A DNA stretch of 64,000 bases from Bradyrhizobium erythrophlei (lineage in GTDB: Bacteria > Pseudomonadota > Alphaproteobacteria > Rhizobiales > Xanthobacteraceae). The stretch is taken from NCBI RefSeq assembly GCF_900129425.1, contig NZ_LT670817.1:620001-684000 (forward strand), read 5' to 3'. Shown here in pieces: positions 32,626-41,159 of this stretch. Numbering within the stretch: position 1 is the first letter of the stretch; every line of letters begins with the position of its first letter. A program made the translations under genes and the position numbers. The notes beneath the pieces were generated by a model. The model made no database searches, was not told where the DNA came from, and saw only the letters and a list, made by a program, of their open reading frames with translations.

Positions 32626-32825
32626 CGCCGCCGAGCAACCGCGCGCGGGAGGGAACGGTGCCGACACCCCTTACAATGTGGCTGGCAAAACGGGCGGTCA
32701 TCAAGGCGCCTGAGCAACTCCCGTTGGGCTCTTTCTAACTGGTCAAGTCGGCCTTCCAGCAGATCGACGATATATTCGCCGGACGGCTGATCGTAGCCAA
32801 GTCGACATCGCTCGATGTTCGACAT
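32616..32825 (-). CDS. possible small Cys-containing protein
   Basis: A 69-residue frame starting MSNIERCRLGYDQPSGEYIV with an amphipathic helix (LLEGRLDQLERAQRELLRRL) and a CxxxCxGC end. It overlaps the 5' end of the tRNA gene by 10 nt, which argues against it, but the helix pattern is protein-like. The ribosome site is unclear. Confidence 0.3.
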   Translation of the reverse strand: MSNIERCRLGYDQPSGEYIVDLLEGRLDQLERAQRELLRRLDDRPFCQPHCKGCRHRSLPRAVARRRGL

Positions 32826-33376
32826 GACTCTAGGCACGGGAACGGACGCACGCCGCACATCATGATGACGACGGAAATGATCGGCGCAGGTCAATCGCGC
32901 CCATCGATCCGGCGATCTTTCGGGAAGATTATATCGGCAGTAACGAGGCTCCCGTTCAAGAATTCCCTTGGTGCGCGCGCTCTTGGAATGCCGACGCATT
33001 GCGAGCCGAGTCGCCGAACCTCGACAGGACAATCGATCTCTGGACCTCGACGCACGCCTTTCTCGAGCGCGTCAGACGGCCGGGCTGAGGTTTCCCAATC
33101 TAGATCTCAAAATCGAGAAACGAAACGGCGTGCCGGCGCCAGCCTCCCGTTGAGAGTCCCTCGATCTGGAAAACAGCTTAACGGATGACGAGCCGTCGAT
33201 CTTCCCGACGATGCCCATAGGGGGCGGACAAAGACCGAACACTTGTGCCAGTTTTGTGTCAGCGACATATGCTTTCACTGTCTGTTCCGGCTGAAATAGC
33301 TGAAATAGCCGAAACCGACGATCAAGCGAAAACGTGAATTTATGCTGATTTTACAGGGGTTTTAGGGGAGAACGGC
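32826..33376. other. intergenic between two tRNA genes
   Basis: No gene could be supported in these 550 bp. Near 33281 a short tandem (ctgaaatag repeated) is present. Confidence 0.4.
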
Positions 33377-33451
33377 TGGTGCTGCCAGACAGGATTGAAC
33401 TGTCGACCTCTCCATTACCAATGGAGTGCTCTACCACTGAGCTACGGCAGC
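33377..33451 (-). tRNA. tRNA-Thr (GGT)
   Basis: 75 nt with encoded CCA. Acceptor GCTGCCG/TGGCAGC, D arm TAGCTCAGTGGTAGAGC, anticodon stem CTCCA/TGGAG with loop TTGGTAA (anticodon GGT), T arm ACAGTTCAATCCTGT. Confidence 0.95.
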
Positions 33452-33569
33452 GTGCCACGGATACGGGAATCAGCCAAAAGGGCCCCGCAAGGCGCGCCGA
33501 TCCTTGCCACAAGGCCCCCTTGCGCGCAAGCGCGCGGGCGGCCCGGGAGACCGCCAAAATGAGGCACAA

Positions 33570-34016
33570 TCAGCGCAAAACGCCCGCCGCCTGCTTGAGC
33601 TGGCTCAGTTGCGGGCCGATCCGGTTCCCCATTTCCTCGCCCAGCGCGGCCAGCGCCTTGATTGGGCGGACCATGACCTCGAATTCGAGCATTTCGCCGG
33701 CGTCGTTGAATTTGATGAGATCGATGCCCTTGAGCTGCCATTTGCCGATATTGGCGGAAAATTCGAGCGCGACGTCGTGGGAACCGGCGATAAAGCTGCG
33801 GTGATAGCGAAAATTCTCGAAAATCTGCACCACCGTGGTCAGCACCAGCAGCGTCGCAGGTCGTCCCGGGATCGGCGATTGCACGAACGGCGATCGGAAC
33901 ACAATATGCTCCGACAGCAGAGAGGCCAGCAGGTCGCGGTCGCCTGACGCGACAAAGCGGTGCCAGCCGTCCAGGGTTCGTTGCGGCAACGGCGCCAGTT
34001 CGTGAATTTCGCCCAT
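33570..34016 (-). CDS. NTF2/SnoaL-like fold protein
   Basis: A 148-residue protein with the order of NTF2-like domains: RTLDGWHRFVASGDRDLLAS, LLSEHIVFRSPFVQSPIPGR, FENFRYHRSFIAGSHDVALE and LKGIDLIKFNDAGEMLEFEV. These cone-shaped domains act as small enzymes or binding pockets; no catalytic residues can be assigned. It may be a steroid-isomerase-type or purely binding protein. It is transcribed alone on the minus strand, divergent from the small basic protein that follows. Confidence 0.7.
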   Translation of the reverse strand: MGEIHELAPLPQRTLDGWHRFVASGDRDLLASLLSEHIVFRSPFVQSPIPGRPATLLVLTTVVQIFENFRYHRSFIAGSHDVALEFSANIGKWQLKGIDLIKFNDAGEMLEFEVMVRPIKALAALGEEMGNRIGPQLSQLKQAAGVLR

Positions 34017-34072
34017 CTGGTTATTCTCCGGGTCAAGCCGTTCTGTGAGCGACAGATTTGAACAGGTTCACG

Positions 34073-34309
34073 ATGCAGGATGACAAGCCAAAACGCGAGG
34101 GGCAAACCGGGATGCCCGCGAAAAGCCGAGAAAAAGATCCAAAGAAGGATCCAAAGAAGGATCCAAGACAGGATCGGCTGAAAATGGCGTTGCGCGAAAA
34201 TCTCAAGCGGCGGAAATCGCAGGCCAAGGGCAGAGGCGATCTCGCGATCGCACCTTCCAATGGCGATGACACCACACCACATGACGACAACGGAAAAAAG
34301 CCGGGCTGA
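34073..34309 (+). CDS. small basic protein with KDPK repeats
   Basis: 78 residues, very hydrophilic and basic. It contains a short tandem KDPKKDPKKDPRQDR encoded by repeated aaggatccaaag units, then KMALRENLKRRKSQAKGRG and an acidic/His tail. It is a known type of conserved short protein in Bradyrhizobium (from memory), possibly nucleic-acid binding. Its TGA shares one base with the ATG of the next gene, so the two are probably translated together. Confidence 0.55.
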   Translation: MQDDKPKREGQTGMPAKSREKDPKKDPKKDPRQDRLKMALRENLKRRKSQAKGRGDLAIAPSNGDDTTPHDDNGKKPG

Positions 34310-36036
34310 TGGTTGGGACGGTGATGGGCGCAGAAGGAACGACAGTCGACACGGCCGGCAACGCTCCACCGGGGCAGGCGTTTCCACGCCGTGCGCAGAC
34401 GTTTCCGGAACTGACGACGCAAGAGATCGCGCGCATGCGCGGGTTCGGCGACATCAGAACTTACAGGGACGGGGAGAAACTGTTTGAGACCGGCAAGCCC
34501 GGCCCGGGCATGTTTGTCATATTGTCCGGCCATGTCGCGATCACCCAGCGCGACGGCCTCGGTCACGTCACGCCCGTGATCAATCAGGGGCCCGGTCAAT
34601 TTCTCGCCGAAATCGGTCAACTCTCCGGCCGCGTCGCGCTGGTCGATGGCCGGGCCGAGGGCGACGTCGAAACGCTGCTGATTCCGCCGGAGCGGTTGCG
34701 CGCGCTCCTGGTCGCCGAAGCCGATCTCGGTGAGCGCATCATGCGCGCGCTGATCCTGCGCCGGGTCAGCCTGATCCAGGCTGGCGCCGGCGGCCCGGTG
34801 CTGATCGGGCCGTCGGATTCGAGCGGCGTCATTCGCCTGCAGGGATTTCTGACCCGCAACGGGTTTCCGCATCATCTGCTCGATCCGGCCACCGATCACG
34901 ATGCCGCAGAACTGATCGTGCGCTATTCGCCGTCGCCGACCGATTGGCCGCTGGCGGTGACCGCCGCCGGCACGGTGCTGCGCAATCCCGGCGAAACCGA
35001 ACTCGCCCGCGCGCTTGGCATGATCGGCGGCAGCACCGACCACAAAATCTACGATGTTGCGATCGTCGGCTGCGGCCCGGCGGGCCTTGCGACCGCGGTG
35101 TACGCGGCGTCTGAAGGCCTGTCGGTGGTCGTGACCGATGCGCGCTCCTATGGCGGGCAGGCCGGCGCCAGCGCCCGTATCGAGAACTATCTCGGCTTCC
35201 CCACGGGAATCGCGGGCCAGGCGCTCGCGGGCCGCGCCTTCAGCCAGGCGCAGAAGTTCGGCGCCGACATCATCATTCCGACCGCGGTGAAGTCGCTCGA
35301 TTGCTCGCGTACCGACGGCGCCTTTGCGCTTGCGCTCGATGGCGGCGAGACATTGCGCGCCAAATCAGTGGTGGTGGCGAGCGGTGCGCGCTATCGGCGG
35401 CCTGAGATCGAAAACCTCGATAAATTCGAAGGCCGCGGCGTCTGGTACTGGGCGTCGCCGATCGAGGCACGGCTGTGCGCGAAGCAGGATATCGGGTTGG
35501 TCGGCGGCGGCAATTCCGCCGGCCAGGCCGCGGTGTTCCTGTCCGGCCACGCCAGGAAGGTTCACATGGTGATCCGGGGCGGCGGCCTCGGCGCCAGCAT
35601 GTCGCGCTATCTGATCGAGCGCATCGAGGCCACGCCGAACATCGAATTGATGTTCAACACCGAGGTGGTCGCGCTTGAGGGCACCGAAGGTGTATCGCTT
35701 GAGCGCGTGCGCTGGCGCAGCCGTTTGTCCGGCGAAGAGGATTCCGCCGCCATCCGCAACCTGTTCCTGTTCGCCGGCGCCGATCCCGCCACCGGCTGGC
35801 TCGACGGCTGCGGCGTCACGCTCGATCGCGGAGGTTTCGTGGTGACCGGCGCGCAGTCCGAGCAGAACCTGGGACGCCCGGTGACGCCGCTGGAAACCTC
35901 GGTGCCCGGGGTGTTCGCGGTCGGCGATGTGCGCTCGGGGTCGGTCAAGCGGGTCGGCGGGGCGATCGGCGAGGGCGCGCAGGTGGTGGCGGCGCTGCAC
36001 GCATTTCTAGGCGACACGGCTAAACCAGCGCTTTAG
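34309..36036 (+). CDS. cNMP-binding domain fused to thioredoxin-reductase-like flavoprotein
   Basis: 575 residues in three parts. Residues about 33-150 are a Crp-type cyclic-nucleotide-binding domain (FGDIRTYRDGEKLFETGKPG, GMFVILSGHVAI). Residues about 160-235 form a thioredoxin-like segment without CxxC (GGPVLIGPSDSSGVIRLQGF). Residues from 245 are a class II pyridine nucleotide disulfide oxidoreductase with FAD loop VAIVGCGPAGLATAVYAA, NADPH loop IGLVGGGNSAGQAA and FAVGDVRSGSVKRVGGAIGE. The redox-active CxxC of thioredoxin reductase is missing (VWYWASPIEARLC stands there), so it cannot be a normal thioredoxin reductase. A ligand-gated ferredoxin/flavodoxin-NADP reductase or other FAD oxidase is more likely. 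Confidence 0.8.
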   Translation: MVGTVMGAEGTTVDTAGNAPPGQAFPRRAQTFPELTTQEIARMRGFGDIRTYRDGEKLFETGKPGPGMFVILSGHVAITQRDGLGHVTPVINQGPGQFLAEIGQLSGRVALVDGRAEGDVETLLIPPERLRALLVAEADLGERIMRALILRRVSLIQAGAGGPVLIGPSDSSGVIRLQGFLTRNGFPHHLLDPATDHDAAELIVRYSPSPTDWPLAVTAAGTVLRNPGETELARALGMIGGSTDHKIYDVAIVGCGPAGLATAVYAASEGLSVVVTDARSYGGQAGASARIENYLGFPTGIAGQALAGRAFSQAQKFGADIIIPTAVKSLDCSRTDGAFALALDGGETLRAKSVVVASGARYRRPEIENLDKFEGRGVWYWASPIEARLCAKQDIGLVGGGNSAGQAAVFLSGHARKVHMVIRGGGLGASMSRYLIERIEATPNIELMFNTEVVALEGTEGVSLERVRWRSRLSGEEDSAAIRNLFLFAGADPATGWLDGCGVTLDRGGFVVTGAQSEQNLGRPVTPLETSVPGVFAVGDVRSGSVKRVGGAIGEGAQVVAALHAFLGDTAKPAL

Positions 36037-36080
36037 AACTAGTTGCCGTTATCATGGTGCTACCCAAAGAGAGAAACGCA

Positions 36081-36389
36081 ATGGCTGAAATCGTAGTGAT
36101 GTACAAGACGCCGAAGGATCCTGCTGCTTTCGACAAATATTATGCCGAGACCCACGTCCCGCTCGCCAAGAAAATGCCGGGCCTGCGGAAATTTCAGGTC
36201 AGCCAGGGCCCCGTCGCCACGCCTGCCGGACCGTCTGCCTTTCATCTGATCGCGATACTGACCTTCGACAACATGGCTGCGATCCAGAAAGCCTTCGGGA
36301 GCGCCGAGGGCCACGCCGCGGCGGGAGACCTGCCAAAATTCGCGAGCGGTGGCGCCGATATGCTGCTGTTCGATACCCGCGAGGTGTGA
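36081..36389 (+). CDS. EthD-family dimeric barrel protein
   Basis: 102 residues: MAEIVVMYKTPKDPAAFDKY then YAETHVPLAKKMPGLRKFQV, the EthD signature (KxxxDxxxFxxYxxxxHxPL), a small ferredoxin-like dimeric alpha-beta barrel. EthD proteins assist breakdown of ethers and aromatic compounds, or act as small isomerases. It lies 44 nt after the flavoprotein gene and 7 nt before the zinc-finger gene, so these form one operon. Confidence 0.8.
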   Translation: MAEIVVMYKTPKDPAAFDKYYAETHVPLAKKMPGLRKFQVSQGPVATPAGPSAFHLIAILTFDNMAAIQKAFGSAEGHAAAGDLPKFASGGADMLLFDTREV

Positions 36390-36396
36390 GCCTGAT

Positions 36397-36705
36397 ATGG
36401 CAAAAGGCTGCACTCACATTGCGGGTATCCGCGATGTCACACCGAGCGCGCTCGGCTGCGAGGAATGCCTGAAGATCGGGAGTGAGTGGCTGCATTTGCG
36501 GATCTGCCGCACTTGCGGCCACGTCGGCTGCTGCGACGATTCTCCCAACAAGCACGCGACCAAACATTTCCACGCCACCCGGCATCCGATCATCGAGGGC
36601 TATGATCCGCCGGAAGGATGGGGCTGGTGTTATGTCGATGAGGTCCTGTTCGATCTGTCGGACCGAAAGACACCGCATAACGGTCCGATCCCGCGCTATT
36701 ATTGA
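36397..36705 (+). CDS. UBP-type zinc-finger protein
   Basis: 102 residues with the ZnF-UBP pattern of conserved Cys and His: KGCTHIAGI, CEECLKIGSEWLHLRICRTC, GHVGCCDDSPNKHATKHFHA and HPIIEGYDPPEGWGWCYVDE. In eukaryotes the domain binds ubiquitin's free tail; bacterial stand-alone copies often lie beside redox genes and their ligand is unknown. Here it follows a cNMP/flavoprotein and an EthD gene, as often seen in Bradyrhizobium. Confidence 0.85.
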   Translation: MAKGCTHIAGIRDVTPSALGCEECLKIGSEWLHLRICRTCGHVGCCDDSPNKHATKHFHATRHPIIEGYDPPEGWGWCYVDEVLFDLSDRKTPHNGPIPRYY

Positions 36706-36734
36706 ATCCGGTTTTCAATGCGGAAGGATATTTG

Positions 36735-37568
36735 ATGCAGCCGCAGGGCAAATTCGCCGAGGTCAACGGGGTCAGGCTGCACTATCTGGTCGCCGGTGAG
36801 GGCGATCCGATCGTGCTGCTGCACGGTTTCGCCGAAACCAGCCACATGTGGCTGCCGCTGTTCGCAAACCTTTCCGACAAGCACACCGTGATCGCGCCTG
36901 ACCTGCGCGGCTTCGGTCAATCGTCCGCGCCTGCGGACGGTTACACCAAGGCGGCGATGGCGCAGGACATCCACGCGCTGGTGAAGAGCCTCGGCTACGA
37001 CCGCATCCGGCTGGTCGGTCACGATATCGGGCTGATGGTCGCCTACGCCTATGCGGCGCAATACCCCGGTGAAATCGACCGGCTGGTGCTGATGGAAGCA
37101 TTCCTGCCCGGCATCGGCGACTGGAATGGCGTATTTTTGCTGCGCGATCTCTGGCATTTCCATTTCTATGGCAAGACGCCGCTGGCGCTGGTCAGCGGCC
37201 GCGAGCGCATCTATCTCGAACATTTCTGGAATGATTTTGCAGTCGACCCCACCAAATCGGTCTCGGAAGCCGATCGCGAGTTCTACGCCAGGGAATATGC
37301 CAAGCCCGGCCACATCGCTGCCGGGATGGAAGTTTTCCGCGCCTTCCCCAAGGACGCCGAGGATTTTGCCCGATTTGCAAAAACCAGGCTGGCGATGCCG
37401 ATGCTGGTGCTTTCAGGGGAAAAAGCCGGCGGTCCGTTCCTGATCGAGCAGGGCAGGATGGTCGCGACCGACGTCGAGGGCGTGCTCGTCAAGGGGGCGG
37501 GTCACTGGCTGATGGAAGAGGCGCCGGATCAGGTGATCCCCAAACTGGCCGAATTTCTCAATCGCTAG
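36735..37568 (+). CDS. alpha/beta hydrolase, epoxide-hydrolase-like
   Basis: 277 residues from the ATG at 36735 (GAAGGA upstream). HGFAETSHMW is the oxyanion strand and RLVGHDIGLMVAYAYAAQYP places Asp97 as nucleophile, as in epoxide hydrolases and haloacetate dehalogenases; the late His is in VKGAGHWLMEEAP. It would open epoxides or dehalogenate via an ester intermediate. It is the last gene of the four-gene run starting at 34309. Confidence 0.8.
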   Translation: MQPQGKFAEVNGVRLHYLVAGEGDPIVLLHGFAETSHMWLPLFANLSDKHTVIAPDLRGFGQSSAPADGYTKAAMAQDIHALVKSLGYDRIRLVGHDIGLMVAYAYAAQYPGEIDRLVLMEAFLPGIGDWNGVFLLRDLWHFHFYGKTPLALVSGRERIYLEHFWNDFAVDPTKSVSEADREFYAREYAKPGHIAAGMEVFRAFPKDAEDFARFAKTRLAMPMLVLSGEKAGGPFLIEQGRMVATDVEGVLVKGAGHWLMEEAPDQVIPKLAEFLNR

Positions 37569-37606
37569 CGCGCTTCGGAGCGAAGTGGGTACCGGTTCGC
37601 GTGAAG
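37566..37606. repeat. intergenic repeat family D, copy 1
   Basis: The core aagtgggtaccggttcgcgt with flanking inverted bases belongs to the short element also at 43297 and 45873 (aaaagtgg..accggtttt). Scattered between genes; probably a REP-like relic. Confidence 0.5.
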
Positions 37607-37724
37607 AAAACCATGCTGTTGACCTAACGCGGCACGCCTGAATTGCCGCCGATACAACCGGTCCCTGTGGCAATTTCCCAAGCGGAGTCGTAGCATTTGC
37701 CCGTCTTAAACGGGGGAGTGTGTC

Positions 37725-38237
37725 ATGATCCTGGGTATGAGCCTGGCTACCTTTACCATGGTGCATGTGATCATCAGCCTGATCGGTATCGCTTCAGGCA
37801 TCATCGTCATGTTCGGATTGCTCGGCTCCAACCGGATGCCGGGCATGACTGCGATATTCCTGCTCTCCACGATTCTCACCAGCGCCACCGGTTTTCTGAT
37901 TCCGCCCTTGTTGACCGAGAAGCTGCTGCCATCGCACATGGTCGGCATTCTCTCGCTGGTGCTGCTGGCGATTGCCTGTATCGCGCTCTACGCCATGAAG
38001 CTTTCCGGTGCGTGGCGGTGGATCTATGTGGTGACCGCGATGGCCTCGCTTTATCTCAACGTGTTCGTTCTGGTGATCCAGAGTTTCCTGAAGATCCCGG
38101 CGTTGCACGCGCTGGCGCCGAGCGTGCCGCCCAGCGAACCGCCGTTCGCGGTCATCCAGGGCATCGTGCTGGTGTTCTTCATCATCGTGATCATCGGCGC
38201 GGTGAGACGATTTCGGCCGACGCCGACATTCGCCTGA
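37725..38237 (+). CDS. four- or five-helix inner-membrane protein, unknown
   Basis: 170 residues, almost wholly hydrophobic, with segments near 7-30 (FTMVHVIISLIGIASGIIVM), 43-60 (AIFLLSTILTSATGFLI), 70-92, 98-118 and 142-160 and no large soluble domain. GGGGGAG precedes the ATG at 37725. No family is recognised beyond a generic small membrane protein. A palindromic repeat follows at once. Confidence 0.6.
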   Translation: MILGMSLATFTMVHVIISLIGIASGIIVMFGLLGSNRMPGMTAIFLLSTILTSATGFLIPPLLTEKLLPSHMVGILSLVLLAIACIALYAMKLSGAWRWIYVVTAMASLYLNVFVLVIQSFLKIPALHALAPSVPPSEPPFAVIQGIVLVFFIIVIIGAVRRFRPTPTFA

Positions 38238-38243
38238 TCAACA

Positions 38244-38322
38244 GTCATTCCGGGGCGCGTGTGAGCGCGAACCCGGAATCTCGAGATTCCGGGTTCGACG
38301 CTTTGCGTCGCCCCGGAACGAC
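38244..38322. repeat. palindromic intergenic repeat family A, copy 1
   Basis: About 80 bp starting gtcattccggggcg and ending cgccccggaacgac, with central palindrome cccggaatctcgagattccg. The whole unit can fold into a long hairpin. Same family at 41824, 57598 and 58897. Confidence 0.85.
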
Positions 38323-38346
38323 AGCGTCGATAGAGGAGACTTCGCC

Positions 38347-39171
38347 ATGGCAATGTTAAAGACCAAGGACGGCATCGAAATTTACTACAAGGACTGGGGT
38401 AGTGGACAGCCGATGGTGTTCTCGCATGGCTGGCCTCTCTCGGCCGATGACTGGGACACGCAGATGCTGTTCTTCCTGAATCACGGCTATCGCGTCATCG
38501 CCCATGACCGCCGCGGCCATGGCCGGTCGACTCAGACCGGCGACGGCCATGACATGGACCACTATGCAGACGACCTTGCGGCTTTGACGGCGCATCTCGA
38601 CCTGAACAACGCCATTCACGTCGGCCACTCCACCGGCGGCGGCGAGGTGGCGCACTATCTCGGACGGCACGGCGAAAGCCGGGTGGCGAAGGCGGCCCTG
38701 ATCAGCGCGGTGCCGCCGCTGATGGTGAAGACAGCGGCCAATCCGCACGGGCTTCCCAAGGAGGTGTTCGACGGATTGCAGGCCCAGCTCGCGGCCAATC
38801 GCTCGAAATTCTATCGCGACCTCCCGGAGGGTCCGTTCTATGGCTACAACCGGCCGGGCGCAAAAGCCTCGGAGGCCGTGATCGCCAACTGGTGGCGCCA
38901 GGGTATGATGGGTGGTGCGAAGGCGCATTACGACGGCATCGTCGCATTCTCGCAGACAGATTTCACCGAAGACCTCAAGAAGATCACGGTGCCGGTGCTG
39001 GTCATGCATAGCGAGGACGATCAGATCGTTCCCTATGTCGCTGCCGGGCCATTGTCGGCCAAGCTGCTGAAGAACGGGACGCTGAAGACCTACAAGGGCT
39101 TTCCGCACGGCATGCCCACCACCGAAGCGGCCACGATCAACGCCGACCTGCTGGCGTTCATCAAGGAGTAG
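38347..39171 (+). CDS. alpha/beta hydrolase, non-heme haloperoxidase/esterase type
   Basis: 274 residues. The catalytic set of the haloperoxidase-like esterases is visible: FSHGWPLSADDWDTQ, then Ser95 in IHVGHSTGGGEVAHYL, an Asp in MHSEDDQIVPY and His in KGFPHGMPTTEA. Such enzymes hydrolyse esters and, with peracid, can oxidise halides; the natural substrate is seldom known. The ATG at 38347 follows GAGGAGAC. Stand-alone gene between two intergenic repeats. Confidence 0.85.
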   Translation: MAMLKTKDGIEIYYKDWGSGQPMVFSHGWPLSADDWDTQMLFFLNHGYRVIAHDRRGHGRSTQTGDGHDMDHYADDLAALTAHLDLNNAIHVGHSTGGGEVAHYLGRHGESRVAKAALISAVPPLMVKTAANPHGLPKEVFDGLQAQLAANRSKFYRDLPEGPFYGYNRPGAKASEAVIANWWRQGMMGGAKAHYDGIVAFSQTDFTEDLKKITVPVLVMHSEDDQIVPYVAAGPLSAKLLKNGTLKTYKGFPHGMPTTEAATINADLLAFIKE

Positions 39172-39220
39172 GGCGGGATGAGATGAGGTAAGATTGAGCT
39201 GCGACGCAGCGGAAACTTTA

Positions 39221-39377
39221 CCTCTCCCATAGGGAGAGGTCGGCGCGTAGCGCCGGGTGAGGGGGCGCGGTCTATCGGTGGAGCAGAACCCCCTCACCCG
39301 ATTTGCGGAGTTTATCATCGGGCGGCGCTTCGCGCCGACCCGTTGGCAAATCGACCTCTCCCCGCTGGGGAGAGGTG
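39221..39377. repeat. palindromic intergenic repeat family B, copy 1
   Basis: About 155 bp built of inverted cctctccc...gggagagg hairpins and ggtgaggg/ccctcacc arms. Same family at 43856, 60114, 61561 and 61728. Confidence 0.8.
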
Positions 39378-39445
39378 AAGGGCACACCGATTCAAATTAA
39401 AACTATCTCTAGGGAGGGCAATCGCATTGCCGCGCGCGTGGGCGA

Positions 39446-40093
39446 TCAATCGAGGATCGCCCGTATCGCGGCGAATGTGCGCTTCACCAAAGCTTCCGGG
39501 TTTTCGCGCGCGCCTTCGGCGGCCCAGAGCTCGCCGCCGATCCGCATCGCGCCCGTCGCGATCATGGCGACCAGCCGGACGTGAAGCATTTCTGTTGGAC
39601 GGGCCGCCCGCTTGCCGAGCGCCTCCGCCAAGGCGCGCTCAAGCTGCTCGTATTTGACCTGATCGCGGGCCTGCAGCGCCGGATTGTCGCGCTTCAGACA
39701 CGCCATCGCGATGGCTTCGCCGGGCTCGAACTGTCTGACCATCGCGGAAATCGCACTCTCCGCCGCCGTGAGCATGGATTCGCTGGCGGGCCGCGCGGCG
39801 ACCGCGGCGATCAACGCCGCCGAGCTCTCCTCCTGCCACGCGAAAACCACGTCTTCCTTCGAGGCAAAGTAGTGGAAGAAGCTGCGGCGCGAAATGTCGG
39901 CGGCGGCCGCGATGTCGTCGAGCGTGGTCGCTTCAAAACCACGCTCGAGGAACAGCGCCACCGCCGTCCGGGTCAACCGCTCGCGGATTTGCTGGCGCTT
40001 GCGCTGGCGCAGACCGGGCTGGTCCGGCACCATGTTCTTGGCCATTTTCTTCTTGGCTATCCGAGGCTTAACCTTTTTTCGCGCGCTCACCAT
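39446..40093 (-). CDS. TetR-family repressor
   Basis: 215 residues. After a basic N terminus, the TetR helix-turn-helix is LTRTAVALFLERGFEATTLD, DIAAAADISRRSFFHYFASK and EDVVFAW. The C-terminal ligand domain is short and Ala-rich. It is divergent from the SDR gene at 40190 with a 96-bp gap that holds the palindrome tgcactaagtgca, so it most likely represses that SDR and itself. Ligand unknown. GTG or ATG alternatives exist within the first 20 codons. Confidence 0.85.
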   Translation of the reverse strand: MVSARKKVKPRIAKKKMAKNMVPDQPGLRQRKRQQIRERLTRTAVALFLERGFEATTLDDIAAAADISRRSFFHYFASKEDVVFAWQEESSAALIAAVAARPASESMLTAAESAISAMVRQFEPGEAIAMACLKRDNPALQARDQVKYEQLERALAEALGKRAARPTEMLHVRLVAMIATGAMRIGGELWAAEGARENPEALVKRTFAAIRAILD

Positions 40094-40121
40094 TCGCCTT
40101 GTTTTTCACCCCTTGCAAACT

Positions 40122-40134
40122 TGCACTAAGTGCA
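40122..40134. promoter_or_regulatory. candidate TetR operator
   Basis: TGCACT-A-AGTGCA, a perfect 13-bp palindrome between the divergent tetR-type and SDR genes, 29 bp upstream of the repressor start. Confidence 0.55.
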
Positions 40135-40189
40135 CATTTAGGGCCGGGCGGCCAAGTCCGCAAACGATTCGAGCCCGGGAGATATAAAC

Positions 40190-41128
40190 ATGACCGACTG
40201 GAGCACCGCAGACATTCCTCCGTTGAATGGCAAGACCGCTGTCGTTACCGGCGCCACCGGCGGCCTCGGCTATGAAACCGCGCTGGCGCTCGCCGGCGCC
40301 GGTGCGGAAGTGGTTCTCACCGGTCGCAATGACGCCACGGGTCAAAATGCGATCCAGAGAATCCGTAGCCGATTTCCCAATGCCAAAGTCAGCTACGAAA
40401 CCCTCGATCTGGCGCGCCTGGCGTCGGTGGCCGATTTCGCCAGGCGCTTCTGCGCCGCGCATGCCTCGCTCGATCTGCTGATCAACAACGCCGGCGTGAT
40501 GGCACTGCCGATGCGGCAGGTGACATCGGATGGTTTCGAGATGCAGTTCGGCACCAACTATCTCGGCCATTATGCGCTGACCGCACATCTACTGCCCTGG
40601 CTTCGCCGCGGCGATGCGCCCCGCGTGGTCAATCTCTCCAGCCTCGCGCATCGCGCCGGCGCGATCAATTTTGACGATCTGCAGGGCGCCCGGTCCTATT
40701 CCCCCATGAAAGCGTACTCCCAGTCGAAGCTGGCGATGCTGATGTTTGCCCTTGAACTGCAACGCCGCAGCGATGCCGCCGGCTGGGGGCTGATGAGCAA
40801 CGCCGCGCATCCCGGTTACGCCCGAACCGACCTGATCGCCAAAGGTCCGGGTACCAGCGGCCTGTTGTGGCAGATCAGCAAGTTGCTTCAGCCTTTTGCC
40901 AGTCAGTCGGCCGCCGAAGGCGCGCTGCCCACTTTGTTTGCCGCGACCTCGCCGGAGGCAAAGCCGGCCGGCTATTATGGCCCGAACGGGCTCTACGAGT
41001 TGAAGGGCGCCCCTGCGCCGGCGAAGATCATGCCGCGGGCGAAGGACGCCCCGGCGTCGGCGCGGCTCTGGGATGTCTCCGCCACCCTCACCGGTGTATC
41101 GTTCGATCCGGTCGCGGCCGCCGCCTGA
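40190..41128 (+). CDS. SDR oxidoreductase (retinol-dehydrogenase/WW-oxidoreductase-like)
   Basis: 312 residues with complete SDR motifs: TAVVTGATGGLGYETALALA for NADP, LDLLINNAGVMALP, NYLGHYALTAHLL and YSQSKLAMLMFALE (Tyr and Lys of YxxxK). The C-terminal lid (YYGPNGLYELKGAPAPAKIM) fits the group that acts on lipophilic aldehydes or alcohols. The ATG at 40190 has GGGAG 8 nt upstream. Likely controlled by the divergent TetR protein and followed after 31 nt by a second Rossmann protein. Confidence 0.85.
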   Translation: MTDWSTADIPPLNGKTAVVTGATGGLGYETALALAGAGAEVVLTGRNDATGQNAIQRIRSRFPNAKVSYETLDLARLASVADFARRFCAAHASLDLLINNAGVMALPMRQVTSDGFEMQFGTNYLGHYALTAHLLPWLRRGDAPRVVNLSSLAHRAGAINFDDLQGARSYSPMKAYSQSKLAMLMFALELQRRSDAAGWGLMSNAAHPGYARTDLIAKGPGTSGLLWQISKLLQPFASQSAAEGALPTLFAATSPEAKPAGYYGPNGLYELKGAPAPAKIMPRAKDAPASARLWDVSATLTGVSFDPVAAAA

Positions 41129-41159
41129 TGTGGGACGCAACCATGCAACGGGAGATCGG

